Counted from the first letter of the stretch, positions 24,788 through 33,644 are shown. The stretch is 64,000 nucleotides of DNA from Clostridia bacterium (GCA_017501545.1 JAFVWS010000004.1:45822-109821), one strand, 5' to 3'. Notes: generated from the sequence alone by a model not told the origin. Translations and numbers: made by a program.

Positions 24788-25342
24788 ATGAATTATACAC
24801 CAAAGCATAAGGATGGTATTGTACGCGCCTTATATTGTGGACTTATTGCCCTTGCATTTATACTAATGTTAGTTAGGGCTGAGGGTACACAAAGGACCGT
24901 ATTTACTTGCGTGGCAATGGGTACTCTTGTTGCGGGAGTATTTTTGCTAATGCGCTATGAGCTGACGACCTATTCCTATATTTTAAGCGCTAAGGAAAAC
25001 GATTTTGACTTTTTCGTAAACAAGTCCTCAGGCAAGCGTGGAAGCTATGTTTGCTACTATTTAATGTCGGACGTAATTAAAATAGTTCCATACGAAAAGG
25101 ACACAAAGGGAAAGCTTGAAAGGGAATACCAAAAAATCCTCTTCTTTAATTATACAAACAACCTCTTCGGTGCGAAAAAGCACGTTATTATTTTTAATAA
25201 TAAGGGGAAATATGAGGGCGTTATAATTGAAGCCGACGAGGCATGCCTTGAATATCTACAAAACGCGCTTAACCTCGTGCGTGGAGTGAAGGGTGAGGAG
25301 CCAACTGAAATTATAGTAGAGGCAACAAATGAAGAAAAATAA
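24788..25342 (+). CDS. membrane protein with two N-terminal segments, unknown
   Basis: A 184-residue protein with two hydrophobic segments near residues 15-30 (LYCGLIALAFILMLV) and 38-56 (VFTCVAMGTLVAGVFLLM). They are followed by a ~125-residue domain predicted in the cytoplasm, with a PH-like pattern of strands (YSYILSAKENDFDFFVN, KHVIIFNNKGKYEGVIIEAD). No named family is recognised. The gene starts 12 nt after the rpmF terminator and has a good ribosome site (TAGGAG), so it may depend on read-through from yceD-rpmF. Confidence 0.78.
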   Translation: MNYTPKHKDGIVRALYCGLIALAFILMLVRAEGTQRTVFTCVAMGTLVAGVFLLMRYELTTYSYILSAKENDFDFFVNKSSGKRGSYVCYYLMSDVIKIVPYEKDTKGKLEREYQKILFFNYTNNLFGAKKHVIIFNNKGKYEGVIIEADEACLEYLQNALNLVRGVKGEEPTEIIVEATNEEK

Positions 25343-25370
25343 AGCTGTCGCCAAGCGCGACAGCTTTTTC
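25341..25370. terminator. bidirectional terminator
   Basis: GCTGTCGC / GCGACAGC hairpin with loop CAAGC, flanked by A and T runs, between convergent genes. Confidence 0.88.
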
Positions 25371-25823
25371 TTATTTTTTAAATAGTGTATTTTCTGTTGC
25401 CTCACCAAAGCGCTCCTTAATAAACTTAAGCGCCTCCTCAAAGATTAGCTTATCGTTGTCAAAGGTGTGGTCGTATGGGAATTCATCCTCGAAGAACCAG
25501 TGAAAGGACGAGATTTCCTCCGCCTGAGGAACAACGTAGGCACGTGTTGTTAGGGCAGTGAAGTAAACAACCTTTTTCTCGGTGTTCTTCTTTTTACCAA
25601 TTAGATAAATTGATTCCATACGGAAGCCGTTTTCGATTTTAACGTCAATTCCGGTTTCCTCCTTGGTTTCTCTTATCGCGGTTTGGTATTCATTTTCACC
25701 AGCCTCAACATGACCCTTAGGGAAGGACCAAAAGTCTGTATATTTATTTTTGATTAAAAGCACGGCATATTTTCCTCTTGCCTTGCGAAAGACAACAGTG
25801 CCACATGATTTTTCGTATCTCAC
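25371..25823 (-). CDS. Nudix hydrolase (diadenosine tetraphosphatase-like)
   Basis: A 150-residue Nudix enzyme that hydrolyses a nucleoside diphosphate linked to another moiety. The Nudix box GX5EX7REUXEEXGU is complete: GHVEAGENEYQTAIRETKEE then TGI, near residues 37-59. The start MRYEKSCGTVVFRK and FWSFPKGHVE are typical of the Ap4A-hydrolase-like clade; the substrate remains inferred. It is the only gene in its unit: the next minus-strand gene upstream (25895-26866) ends 72 nt away. Confidence 0.88.
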   Translation of the reverse strand: MRYEKSCGTVVFRKARGKYAVLLIKNKYTDFWSFPKGHVEAGENEYQTAIRETKEETGIDVKIENGFRMESIYLIGKKKNTEKKVVYFTALTTRAYVVPQAEEISSFHWFFEDEFPYDHTFDNDKLIFEEALKFIKERFGEATENTLFKK

Positions 25824-25894
25824 AGACGTTTCAACCCCTTTCCTTTGAAAATATACATAGATTTTAATACTAAATTAAGATAAAGTCAAGAATT

Positions 25895-26866
25895 TTACTT
25901 AAAATAGTCAATATTAATTTCGGACTCCTCGCTTTTCTTTGTTTTTAATAGCAATGAAATTCCAACTAAAGCAATTAACATAACAGTTAAAACAATTCCA
26001 CTCTCAAAGCCATAAACGTCACTGCCACTAACAATTTGCACGTTGTTGTAAGTGGTCTTAAAGAGTGATGGCATAGTGAGATAGTAAGCAGGCGCGCCTA
26101 AAATGCAAGCACTGCCAAAGCCCCAGACAAGCTTAATAGCAAATGAGCCCCAAATGCTACCACGCTTGAAAACGAAAATTCCAAGGAAAATTCCAAATAA
26201 GAATGTGTTTAAAAAGCTTACTAAATTAAATACCGTTGAAAGATTAAACAGTGCAAATACAAGTGAGCTTATAATAATGGCACTAAATGGACGCACGTCT
26301 CTTGCAAGTGAGGTCATAAAGTAGCCACGTACTAAAAGCTCCTCACCGAGTGAGGCAACCATAAAGCCCACGAAATAGATTAGAATAATAGGTGAAAAGC
26401 CCTTGAATTCAAAGCTCATTGAGCCAACTAAGAGGTTTACAAGGAAGGCTAATGCAACCATCACTCCACCAATTCCAAGTCCAAGTAAAATTTCAAGTGC
26501 CACACCCTTTTTTCTTATGCCCATTGAGAAAATAGAGCGTTTTTCAAGCTTCATTGAGAAAATAATAGGTGCTACTATAAAAAATGCCTTAGAAAAGAGC
26601 GTAAGCAGTGAAATCCACCAAGGTAGAGAGTCAAGGGACATTTCTGTAATCGCATTTAATAATTCCTCTGTGGAAATTACCTCTCCCTCAATAGAATTAA
26701 TTGCCATATATACTATCGGCATATTTGTTAAAAGGTTAGAGGCAAGGGTTGCAATAGAGAAGACAAGGAAAAAGCATAAAATACTTCTTCCAAGCATCGT
26801 TGGCTTGTGGTTGAACGCTGCCTCGTCAACCATTTTCGTTCGTTTTATATTAAAAATTTTGTTCAT
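25895..26866 (-). CDS. CPBP family membrane protein, catalytic motifs incomplete
   Basis: A 323-residue membrane protein of the CPBP (CAAX/bacteriocin-processing) family with about eight hydrophobic segments. The first motif is present, GEELLVRGYFM near residue 174. The second, usually FxxxH, reads FALFNLS, with Asn in place of the His. The third, usually with another His, reads SIWGSFAIKLVWG. Two predicted metal ligands therefore seem to be missing. It may be an inactive member acting as a membrane protein partner. It overlaps the upstream Nudix gene by 4 nt and closes the operon. Confidence 0.82.
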   Translation of the reverse strand: MNKIFNIKRTKMVDEAAFNHKPTMLGRSILCFFLVFSIATLASNLLTNMPIVYMAINSIEGEVISTEELLNAITEMSLDSLPWWISLLTLFSKAFFIVAPIIFSMKLEKRSIFSMGIRKKGVALEILLGLGIGGVMVALAFLVNLLVGSMSFEFKGFSPIILIYFVGFMVASLGEELLVRGYFMTSLARDVRPFSAIIISSLVFALFNLSTVFNLVSFLNTFLFGIFLGIFVFKRGSIWGSFAIKLVWGFGSACILGAPAYYLTMPSLFKTTYNNVQIVSGSDVYGFESGIVLTVMLIALVGISLLLKTKKSEESEINIDYFK

Positions 26867-27408
26867 TCTTTTTTACCCGACATATATTTTTCCGCCTTAA
26901 GGATTGCAATTTGAGTTTTTGAATCCTTAATTTCGCCACTCATTACCATACCTACAAGTTTGCTAAGTGGAATTTTCTCGCTTACTAAAAACTCATCACT
27001 GTCGGGGTGTGCGTCCTTAAACGTCAAATCAGTTGCGAGATAAAGCTGGATTTTTTCATCAAAAATAGCAACGGTTGTATATATTTCACCGATATGCTCG
27101 ATTTTTCCAGCAACAGCGCCACTTTCCTCCTCAAGCTCACGCTTAACAGCCTCAAGTGGGTCCTCGCCAGGCTCTAATTTTCCTGCCGGCACCTCAAGAA
27201 GCACCTCGGAAAATGGGTATCTGAATTGCCTTACCATAACAACCTCACCCTCGTTTGTCAAGGGCACAACGCAAACAGCACCAGGGTGGCGCACAATTTC
27301 ACGTGTGGCGCGCTTTCCGTCTGGCAATTCTACCTCGTCAACGAAAAGCTTAACTATTTTTCCATCAAATATTTGCTTTGAACTTATTTTCTTTTCAAAA
27401 AGCTCCAT
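26863..27408 (-). CDS. Nudix hydrolase, ADP-ribose pyrophosphatase type
   Basis: A 181-residue cytoplasmic Nudix enzyme. The box is GKLEPGEDPLEAVKRELEEE then SGA, near residues 75-97. The preceding VVMVRQFRYPFSEVLLEVPAG and the following GEIYTTVAIFDEKIQLYLA are typical of ADP-ribose pyrophosphatases (NudF/YqkG), which clear ADP-ribose. It overlaps the lipoprotein gene by one base and the CPBP gene by four, so it is part of a tightly packed operon. Confidence 0.92.
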   Translation of the reverse strand: MELFEKKISSKQIFDGKIVKLFVDEVELPDGKRATREIVRHPGAVCVVPLTNEGEVVMVRQFRYPFSEVLLEVPAGKLEPGEDPLEAVKRELEEESGAVAGKIEHIGEIYTTVAIFDEKIQLYLATDLTFKDAHPDSDEFLVSEKIPLSKLVGMVMSGEIKDSKTQIAILKAEKYMSGKKE

Positions 27409-28097
27409 TATTTCTCCCTTTCAAAGGTTAATATAATAATACTTTCATCCTCGTTTTGTCCAGTAAGAGTCAAGGTGTCGCCCTCAATCTTGTAGGTCAT
27501 TACAGTGACCTCCTCCTTGAAGCCGTCAACAAACTCACCACCAAAGGCAATCTTGTCACCCTTTATCGCGTATTCCATTGTGTATGTGTCGGTAAGACCC
27601 TCAACAAGCAGAGTGTAGCCTGATTTAAAGGTGAAAACCTCACCCTCATAGTCCTTACTCACCCAAGAGCCAACTATGTCAGAGTTTGACTTGTTCCAGT
27701 CAAGATTATATGGCACAAGCTCCATTTCATTTGTCTCAGAGTCATAAACCTGCGCAATAACAAGAGTGGAATCCTTATTTATTGAAAATTTGTTTCTATC
27801 AACGTAGCCGTCGTTACCCCACTCAACAACCAAGGTGTTATCGCCCTCAACCCTGTAGGATGCGATAAGCTCCTGCATTTTTATACCAAAGGTATAAGAG
27901 CTCAGAGTTATTTTATCCTTGGTAAAGGTGTAGGTTTGGTAATATTCATCGTTTTGGTCGCTTTCCTGCCATGTGCCGATAAGTGAGGTGCCGTCGTAAA
28001 CGTAATCATCCTCATATTTTGATTTTTCCTCACCACAGGAAACAAGGAAAATAGACAAAAACGCAACTGTTAAAATAACAGCAAAAACCTTTTTCAT
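27408..28097 (-). CDS. lipoprotein with two lipocalin-like repeats
   Basis: A 229-residue secreted lipoprotein. The signal peptide ends in the lipobox LVSC (Cys21). The mature part contains two similar halves, each opening with a G-T/S-W motif: GTWQESDQNDEYYQTYTFTK near residue 42 and GSWVSKDYEGEVFTFKSGYT near residue 143, followed by alternating strands. This pattern fits small lipocalin-like domains found in clostridial lipoproteins. The ligand is unknown. It lies directly against the phosphatase gene with no gap. Confidence 0.82.
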   Translation of the reverse strand: MKKVFAVILTVAFLSIFLVSCGEEKSKYEDDYVYDGTSLIGTWQESDQNDEYYQTYTFTKDKITLSSYTFGIKMQELIASYRVEGDNTLVVEWGNDGYVDRNKFSINKDSTLVIAQVYDSETNEMELVPYNLDWNKSNSDIVGSWVSKDYEGEVFTFKSGYTLLVEGLTDTYTMEYAIKGDKIAFGGEFVDGFKEEVTVMTYKIEGDTLTLTGQNEDESIIILTFEREK

Positions 28098-28715
28098 TTA
28101 AAGCTCCAATTTATCTAAATTTTCGGGGGAAATGTCATATCCCTCCATAAAAATATCGTTGCCGTCGTATGAGAAAACAACCATGTGGCAGTTGTGCAAA
28201 ACCCTTGCTGAGTCATCAACCCCTGGCGCTTTTTTAGTAACCGCGGAGAAAACCCCAGTTGCTGAGCCGTGGGAGATTGCAAGCACACATTCGTTATTTT
28301 GCGCGTTTTCCTTTACAAACTCGGCAATTCTTAAATAAACGTCCTCAACTCTTTCAAGCCCCTTTATAGAGTCGTCGTTACCAGTTATAAATGGAGAGTT
28401 AAAATCGTACGGCTTGCCCGAAAGCTCACCAAAATCGCGCTCTATTAGCCTTTGGTCGGTTGATAAATCCTCGCAACCAACCGCCTCGGCAATAATTTTG
28501 CCAGTAACGTAGGCACGAGAGAGAGGGCTGGTAATTATCTTAGCAAATTTAATACCACTTTTATCTAAAGCCTTTTTTAATGAGGAAGCTGCCCACGTTG
28601 CTTGCTCAATGCCTGCTTCGTTAAGTGGAATTTCATCGCGCCCTTGCATCAGCTTTTTAACGTTCCAGTCAGTCTGACCGTGGCGCATAAAAAATACGTA
28701 TCCCTTGTTTTTCAA
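28098..28715 (-). CDS. histidine phosphatase (phosphoglycerate mutase-like)
   Basis: A 205-residue enzyme of the histidine phosphatase superfamily. The catalytic RHG motif is in FMRHGQTDWNVKKLMQGRDE near residue 10; the second Arg is in TSPLSRAYVTG, the acid in LIERDFGELSG, and the second His in VLAISHGSATG. Probable activity is phosphatase on a small phosphorylated metabolite; the substrate cannot be read from sequence. It ends where the lipoprotein gene begins and starts 18 nt after dut. Confidence 0.9.
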   Translation of the reverse strand: MKNKGYVFFMRHGQTDWNVKKLMQGRDEIPLNEAGIEQATWAASSLKKALDKSGIKFAKIITSPLSRAYVTGKIIAEAVGCEDLSTDQRLIERDFGELSGKPYDFNSPFITGNDDSIKGLERVEDVYLRIAEFVKENAQNNECVLAISHGSATGVFSAVTKKAPGVDDSARVLHNCHMVVFSYDGNDIFMEGYDISPENLDKLEL

Positions 28716-28733
28716 AATAACACCTTCGTTTTA

Positions 28734-29171
28734 TTATTTAGTACCGGTTGAGCCAAATCCACCTGCGCCACGTACCGTCTCAGAAAGCTCATCAACTACG
28801 TCAAATTCTGCAGTAATATATGGCGCAATTACCATTTGTGCAATTCTTTCGCCCTTGGAAATTGACTGCTCAATTTTTGAGTGGTTGTGTAGTGCCACCA
28901 TAATTTCACCACGATAGTCGCAGTCAACAACGCCAACCTTATTTGCAGGGGCAAGTCCACGCTTGGAGGCAAGTCCGCTTCTTGCATAAATAAAAGCAGC
29001 GTAGCCAATAGGCAATTCAATAGCTATGCCAGTCTTAATTAGCTTGGTTTCATTTGGCAAAATCACTACGTCCTCGTCGATGCAGGCGTAAAGGTCAGCA
29101 CCTGCCGCGTATTCAGAGCCGTAGGTAGGTATGATAGCATTTTCATTTAGCTTTTTAATGTTTACCCTCAT
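28734..29171 (-). CDS. dut: dUTP diphosphatase
   Basis: Hydrolyses dUTP to dUMP and pyrophosphate, keeping uracil out of DNA. It has 145 residues, normal for the trimeric enzyme. All five motifs are seen: AGADLYACID, ARSGLASKRGL, NKVGVVDCDYRGEI, KGERIAQMVI and the C-terminal GAGGFGSTG that folds over a neighbouring active site. It is separated from the alkylation-repair gene by a single base, linking two genes of DNA integrity. Confidence 0.96.
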   Translation of the reverse strand: MRVNIKKLNENAIIPTYGSEYAAGADLYACIDEDVVILPNETKLIKTGIAIELPIGYAAFIYARSGLASKRGLAPANKVGVVDCDYRGEIMVALHNHSKIEQSISKGERIAQMVIAPYITAEFDVVDELSETVRGAGGFGSTGTK

Positions 29172-29172
29172 A

Positions 29173-29856
29173 TTATCTCCTTAAGGTCTTAAGATAAGAC
29201 TTTTGATTTTCTGAAATTCGATAGCTCTCGCGCGCCTTTTGTATAGATTTATTATGCACCCATTTGTCAAGCACACCACTCTCTAAAAGCGAAACGGACT
29301 TATCATATTCCTTTATTAGCATAAAGGAAATTAGCCACGCAAGCGCCATATTTATATAGTATTCGTCGCTTTTTGTCTTAACGCAAATTTCTAAAAGCGT
29401 ATCAATATATTCATCAGTAATATAGTAGTTAAGCAGGCACACAAGCCCAAAGCGAATAGTGTATGCTTCACCCTCAAGCAAAGAAATAACTAAAGGAAAC
29501 AAGATGTCCTTATCCCTAAAAAGATATTTTAGGTGCGAGGCTAAGCCGTCACACACAGCCCAGTTGTCAACGTATGGCAAAAAAGCAACAACTCTTTCCC
29601 AAATTTCCTCCCTTGAAAGGCGCAAATTGCCAAGCATAAATGCGTGAACAATATTTTCGTCATAGTAGGAGTGGGGCAGGGCTAAAAGAAACTTTTCCCC
29701 TTGGCTTGTCCCAGTATATTTTTTCGCAATTGCCTGCGCACAGGGTGAGCGCACGCCAAGTATAGTCCCCTCGTCTATTGTAGGAATAAGCTTTTTGTGA
29801 AATTCCTTATACGCAGGGTCACTGTTTTCTAAAAGTTCATTTAAAATATTACTCAT
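29173..29856 (-). CDS. AlkD-like DNA alkylation repair protein
   Basis: A 227-residue HEAT-like helical-repeat protein of the AlkD family of DNA glycosylases, which remove bulky or positively charged alkylated bases. The family core YVDNWAVCDGLASHLKY (Trp and Asp that contact the lesion) is near residue 97, with YTIRFGLVCLLNYYI near 130 and YYINMALAWLISF near 167. It is the first gene of the operon that continues through dut to the CPBP gene. The ribosome site is weak (AGATATGAG region). Confidence 0.88.
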   Translation of the reverse strand: MSNILNELLENSDPAYKEFHKKLIPTIDEGTILGVRSPCAQAIAKKYTGTSQGEKFLLALPHSYYDENIVHAFMLGNLRLSREEIWERVVAFLPYVDNWAVCDGLASHLKYLFRDKDILFPLVISLLEGEAYTIRFGLVCLLNYYITDEYIDTLLEICVKTKSDEYYINMALAWLISFMLIKEYDKSVSLLESGVLDKWVHNKSIQKARESYRISENQKSYLKTLRR

Positions 29857-29925
29857 ATCTTATATTATAACAAATTTTAATACTCATTTCAATAATAATA
29901 AGAAAAAAGCTAAGTAATTGAAAAG

Positions 29926-29954
29926 TTAACAAGATTTATATCATTTGCTACAAT
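29926..29954 (+). promoter_or_regulatory. promoter of a candidate small RNA
   Basis: TTAACA (29926-29931), 17-nt spacer, TACAAT (29949-29954), pointing into a region without a reading frame. Confidence 0.6.
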
Positions 29955-29960
29955 AAAATT

Positions 29961-30071
29961 AGAGGAAAAGCAATAAAAAATATAAGGCAGTGGACGTTGG
30001 TGTGTCCTAACGTCACATTAGCAAAACAAAATGCCACAATGGGCGTACCCCATTGTGGCATAAGCTTTTTT
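29961..30071 (+). ncRNA. candidate small RNA (~110 nt), unidentified
   Basis: A plausible promoter is followed by a stem (GACGTT 29993-29998 / AACGTC 30009-30014) and then a strong hairpin (ATGCCACAATGGG / CCCATTGTGGCAT, 30031-30061) with a T run at 30066-30071. No open frame with a ribosome site fits. The final hairpin may also terminate the convergent dehydrogenase gene. I know no family that matches. The hairpin arm recurs at 35058 and 35326-35338, so part of this region may be a repeat. Confidence 0.45.
30031..30071. terminator. strong hairpin between convergent units
   Basis: A 13-bp perfect stem with loop CGTAC. Its arm is the same 13-mer that forms the ends of the inverted-repeat element at 35058-35338. 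Confidence 0.75.
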
Positions 30072-31218
30072 AATATACCTTCTTGTAAAGCTCAAGAATG
30101 TCTTCTTCTGTGATAGGCTGTGGATTGCCACCTGTGCAAACGTCATTGAATGCGTCGTTTGCAAGCTGTGGAAGTGCTTCATAAGGAATGCCGATTTCAC
30201 GAAGTGTTTGTGGGATGCTAAGGTCAATAGAAAGCTGTTTTACAGCCTCAACAGCAGCTACTGCTGCCTCCTCGTCTGTCATACCGGTTGTATCAACGCC
30301 CATAGCTCTTGCAATTCTGCCATACTTAACAATTGAAGAAGGCATATTGAATTCCATTACTATTGGGAGAAGAAGTGCATTTGCAACACCGTGAGGAATA
30401 TCATATCTTGCACCAAGTGGGTGTGCCATTGAGTGTACACAGCCAAGACCAACGTTTGAGAAAGCCATACCTGCAACGTATTGACCAAGTGCCATTTGCT
30501 CTCTTGCCTTCATATTTGAGCCGTCAAAGGTAGCATCTCTTAGGTTATCAGCAATAATCTTAATAGCGTTGATTTCAAGAATGTTTGAAAGGTGCCAAGC
30601 GCCCTTTGTAATGTAGCCCTCAATTGCGTGTGTAAGGGCATCCATACCAGTTGCAGCAGTAAGAGATGGTGGCATTGTAGACATAAGTCTTGCATCAATA
30701 ATTGAAAGTACAGGAATATCGTTAGGGTCAACGCATACCATCTTTCTGCCAGATTCCTCATCTGTGATTACGTAGTTAATTGTAACCTCAGCAGCTGTGC
30801 CCGCAGTTGTTGGAAGTGCGATAATAGGAACGCACTTATTCTTTGTGTCAGCAACGCCCTCAAGTGAAACAACGTCGCCAAATTCTGGGTTGTTAATGAT
30901 AATAGCGATAGCCTTTGCAGTGTCAATTGCAGAGCCACCACCAATAGCAATAATAAAGTCAGCGCCTGAAGATTGATAAGCCAAAACGCCAGCCTTTACG
31001 TTAGATACAGTTGGATTAGCCTTGAAATCAGAGAAAATGTCGTAAGGGAATTCAGCCAAAACGTCAGTAACAAGACCAACAACGCCAAAGCTAATAAGGT
31101 CAGCGTCAGCTACGATAAAAGCCTTTTGAAAGCCTCTTTTTGCAATTTCGTCAGCCAAAACCTCACGTGAGCCTGTACCAAAGTAGGAAGTTTCATTTAA
31201 TATAAATCTGTTTGCCAT
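30070..31218 (-). CDS. fucO: iron-containing alcohol dehydrogenase (lactaldehyde reductase type)
   Basis: A 382-residue group III dehydrogenase that reduces aldehydes such as lactaldehyde with NADH. The nucleotide motif is IAIGGGSAIDTAKA, and the iron ligands lie in GMDALTHAIE and GCVHSMAHPLGARYDIPHGV. The start (MANRFILNETSYFGTGS) and the length match FucO-like enzymes; closely related clades use 1,3-propanediol or butanol, so the exact substrate is not certain. AAAGGAG precedes the ATG. No fucose genes are nearby, which suggests a general fermentative role. Confidence 0.9.
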   Translation of the reverse strand: MANRFILNETSYFGTGSREVLADEIAKRGFQKAFIVADADLISFGVVGLVTDVLAEFPYDIFSDFKANPTVSNVKAGVLAYQSSGADFIIAIGGGSAIDTAKAIAIIINNPEFGDVVSLEGVADTKNKCVPIIALPTTAGTAAEVTINYVITDEESGRKMVCVDPNDIPVLSIIDARLMSTMPPSLTAATGMDALTHAIEGYITKGAWHLSNILEINAIKIIADNLRDATFDGSNMKAREQMALGQYVAGMAFSNVGLGCVHSMAHPLGARYDIPHGVANALLLPIVMEFNMPSSIVKYGRIARAMGVDTTGMTDEEAAVAAVEAVKQLSIDLSIPQTLREIGIPYEALPQLANDAFNDVCTGGNPQPITEEDILELYKKVY

Positions 31219-31347
31219 GGGAAAATCTCCTTTAATATTTATTTAATATAATTATACCACACATGCGCACCTAATTCAAATGAAAAAACATAAATTTTGA
31301 TTTTTTATAAAAAAATTAGCGCAATTTTTAGGAAAAGCACAAAAAAC

Positions 31348-31376
31348 TTGACAAATACGAATATATGTTGTATAAT
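31348..31376 (+). promoter_or_regulatory. promoter of marR-acyl-CoA synthetase operon
   Basis: TTGACA (31348-31353), 17-nt spacer, TATAAT (31371-31376). Confidence 0.88.
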
Positions 31377-31381
31377 TAAAA

Positions 31382-31397
31382 TGTTGAGCAGTCAACA
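31382..31397. promoter_or_regulatory. inverted repeat at the transcription start, candidate MarR operator
   Basis: TGTTGA-GCAG-TCAACA lies just downstream of the -10 box. A MarR-type regulator bound there would block its own transcription and that of the ligase gene. Confidence 0.55.
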
Positions 31398-31423
31398 ACA
31401 ATAAGGAAAATTTAGGAGGGATA

Positions 31424-31876
31424 ATGGGCAACGAAAGATTTACGCCATTCGTTTTACTAATTGAGCGAATTTCTAAAAATATCAAACGAATTGCGGACAA
31501 GGAAATGGAGCCATACGGCTTGCGCTCAGCACACGTTATGTGTATGCTTCAGCTTTCAAAAACAGAAAACGGGCTTTCCTCATCGGCGCTTGCAGAGGCG
31601 TGTGGGGTTGACAAGGCATTCATTTCGCGCATTACCAATGAGCTTTTGGAGAAGGGCTATATCTACAAGGAGGAAGTCCCAACCAAAAAATATAAAACAA
31701 GCTTTTACTTAACCGAAACCGGAAATGAAATAAATAAAAAAATGATGGAAATTGTAAACAATTACGTCTATTCAGTAAACAAAAACGTTTCAAAACGCGA
31801 CATTGAGCGATTTTATGAGGTTTTAAATGAGTTCGATTTGGAAATCTCTAAAATAGCGAACGAGGAGAAGAAATGA
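31424..31876 (+). CDS. MarR family transcriptional regulator
   Basis: A 150-residue winged-helix DNA-binding protein. Residues ~30-95 form the core: GLRSAHVMCMLQLS, then the recognition region GLSSSALAEACGVDKAFISR and the wing (GYIYKEEVPTKKYKTSFYLT). Such proteins usually bind a palindrome as dimers and respond to small ligands. Its stop overlaps the start of the acyl-CoA synthetase gene by 4 nt, so it probably controls fatty-acid activation. GGAGGG precedes the ATG. Confidence 0.92.
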   Translation: MGNERFTPFVLLIERISKNIKRIADKEMEPYGLRSAHVMCMLQLSKTENGLSSSALAEACGVDKAFISRITNELLEKGYIYKEEVPTKKYKTSFYLTETGNEINKKMMEIVNNYVYSVNKNVSKRDIERFYEVLNEFDLEISKIANEEKK

Positions 31877-33612
31877 AAAAGGATTTAAGTATAGATATAA
31901 AATCACTATATGATATGGTCGATAGGTCAAATCGTCTATTTGGCGAATATACACTCTATCGATTTAACCAAACAAAGGAAGAGGAAACAACCGTAACCTA
32001 TTCGGAGTATTATCATTACGTAAGAAAGCTTACTCTTGCAATGAGAGAGCTTGGCGTTAAGGATCAAAAGGTAATTTTAACTGGCGAGACAAGCGTGCAA
32101 TGGATTGCAACTTATATGGCAACGGTTTTTGCAGGTGGCGTTATCGTTCCGCTTGACCCAGGTCTTTTGCCAGATGAAATGGTAAACTTCATAAACCTTG
32201 CCGAGGCTAAGGCTGTTGTATATTCAAGCTCCTTTGAAAATCTATTTAAGGAGCAGGAAGCAAATTTACCAACAGTTGAAAAGTTTATTATGACAAACAA
32301 GTCACTATTTACACTCACACCAGAGGATGAATATATAGATGAAAAATTCATTTCATATAGAAGCTTGTTAACTCTTGGCGACAAGCTTTACAAGGAATAT
32401 AACGAGTCAACTGATGAAAACAAGTTTGATTTCTTTGACCAAGATATCGAAAAGCTTTCAGTATTACTATTCACATCAGGCACAACAGGTACAAGCAAGG
32501 GCGTTATGCTCAGCCAAAAGAACATTGTTTCAGTATTGAAGGATATTTACCCTGTTTTCTCTCCACTCACAACAGATGACCTAATTCTTTCGGTTTTGCC
32601 ACCACATCACACCTATGAGCTTGCGACAACACAGCTTGCCCCTCTTATGTTCGGCGCAACCGTTGCAATTAGTGATGGCTTAAAATATGTTGTTAGAAAC
32701 ATTAAGCAGTTTAAGCCTACAATTATGACACTTGTTCCTCTATTTGCCTCAACCTTCTATAAAACTATTTTAAAGAACGTAGACAAGCAGGGCAAGACAA
32801 AGAAATTAAAAACTGGTATTAAGCTAAGCAAATTCTTAATGGCATTTGGCATTGATAAGCGCAAGAAGCTCTTTAAGGATTTACATGAGGTGCTTGGTGG
32901 CAGACTACGCTTCCTCGTTGTTGGTGGCGCAGCCTTGAACCCAGAAATTGTTACCTTCTTCCACAATATCGGAATTCAAATGTCACAGGGCTACGGCATT
33001 ACCGAGTGCGCACCACTTATTTCTGTTGTTCCACTTGATAAATATAACGCCTCATCCTGCGGTAATCCAATGAATGGCGTTAAGGTTAGAATCGAGAAGG
33101 AAAGAGAAGAGGATAGCTATGGCGAAATTGTTGTTACTGGCGACAACGTAATGCTTGGCTACTATAATCGTCCTGACCTGACCGCAGAGGTTATGACTGA
33201 GGACGGCTGGTTCAGAACTGGTGACTATGGATATATTGGCAAGGGCGATTATATCTATATTACTGGTAGAAAGAAAAACATTATTATAGCATCAAATGGT
33301 AAAAACGTATTCCCAGAGGAAATCGAGGAGTATATTGAGCAAATTCCTTATGTTGAGGAGGTTGTCGTTGTCGGCAGAGAAAACGATAAGACAGGTGACA
33401 CGGTTATTGCCGCGGTTGTTGTTCCTAACAGGGAAGAGTGTGATGAGCATGGTCTCCATGACGACGAAACAATCTACGAGGCAATTAACCATGCAGTTCA
33501 CGACATGAACCAAAAGCTTGAATCATTTAAGCACGTTAGTGTTGTCGAGCTTCGCCATGAGCCATTTGAAAAAACACCATCTCGTAAAATCAAGAGATTC
33601 TTGGTTAAATAA
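31873..33612 (+). CDS. AMP-dependent acyl-CoA synthetase (long-chain type)
   Basis: A 579-residue adenylate-forming ligase that should activate a fatty acid with ATP and CoA. Motifs are VLLFTSGTTGTSKGVMLS (P-loop, near residue 197), GYGITECAPLIS (A4/A5), WFRTGDYGYIGKGDYIYITG (A7/A8) and the C-terminal PSRKIKRFLVK, with Lys for adenylation. The N-terminal ~40 residues match long-chain types. It is controlled together with the MarR-type gene. No ACP or carnitine genes are nearby. Confidence 0.92.
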   Translation: MKKDLSIDIKSLYDMVDRSNRLFGEYTLYRFNQTKEEETTVTYSEYYHYVRKLTLAMRELGVKDQKVILTGETSVQWIATYMATVFAGGVIVPLDPGLLPDEMVNFINLAEAKAVVYSSSFENLFKEQEANLPTVEKFIMTNKSLFTLTPEDEYIDEKFISYRSLLTLGDKLYKEYNESTDENKFDFFDQDIEKLSVLLFTSGTTGTSKGVMLSQKNIVSVLKDIYPVFSPLTTDDLILSVLPPHHTYELATTQLAPLMFGATVAISDGLKYVVRNIKQFKPTIMTLVPLFASTFYKTILKNVDKQGKTKKLKTGIKLSKFLMAFGIDKRKKLFKDLHEVLGGRLRFLVVGGAALNPEIVTFFHNIGIQMSQGYGITECAPLISVVPLDKYNASSCGNPMNGVKVRIEKEREEDSYGEIVVTGDNVMLGYYNRPDLTAEVMTEDGWFRTGDYGYIGKGDYIYITGRKKNIIIASNGKNVFPEEIEEYIEQIPYVEEVVVVGRENDKTGDTVIAAVVVPNREECDEHGLHDDETIYEAINHAVHDMNQKLESFKHVSVVELRHEPFEKTPSRKIKRFLVK

Positions 33613-33616
33613 TATT

Positions 33617-33644
33617 AGGGGGAGGGCTTATACCCTCCCCCCCT
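33617..33644. repeat. G/C-rich palindromic repeat, copy 1
   Basis: GGGGGAGGG / CCCTCCCCC hairpin with loop CTTATA after the synthetase gene. No T run follows. Related copies lie at 34555-34577 and 34631-34651. Confidence 0.7.
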
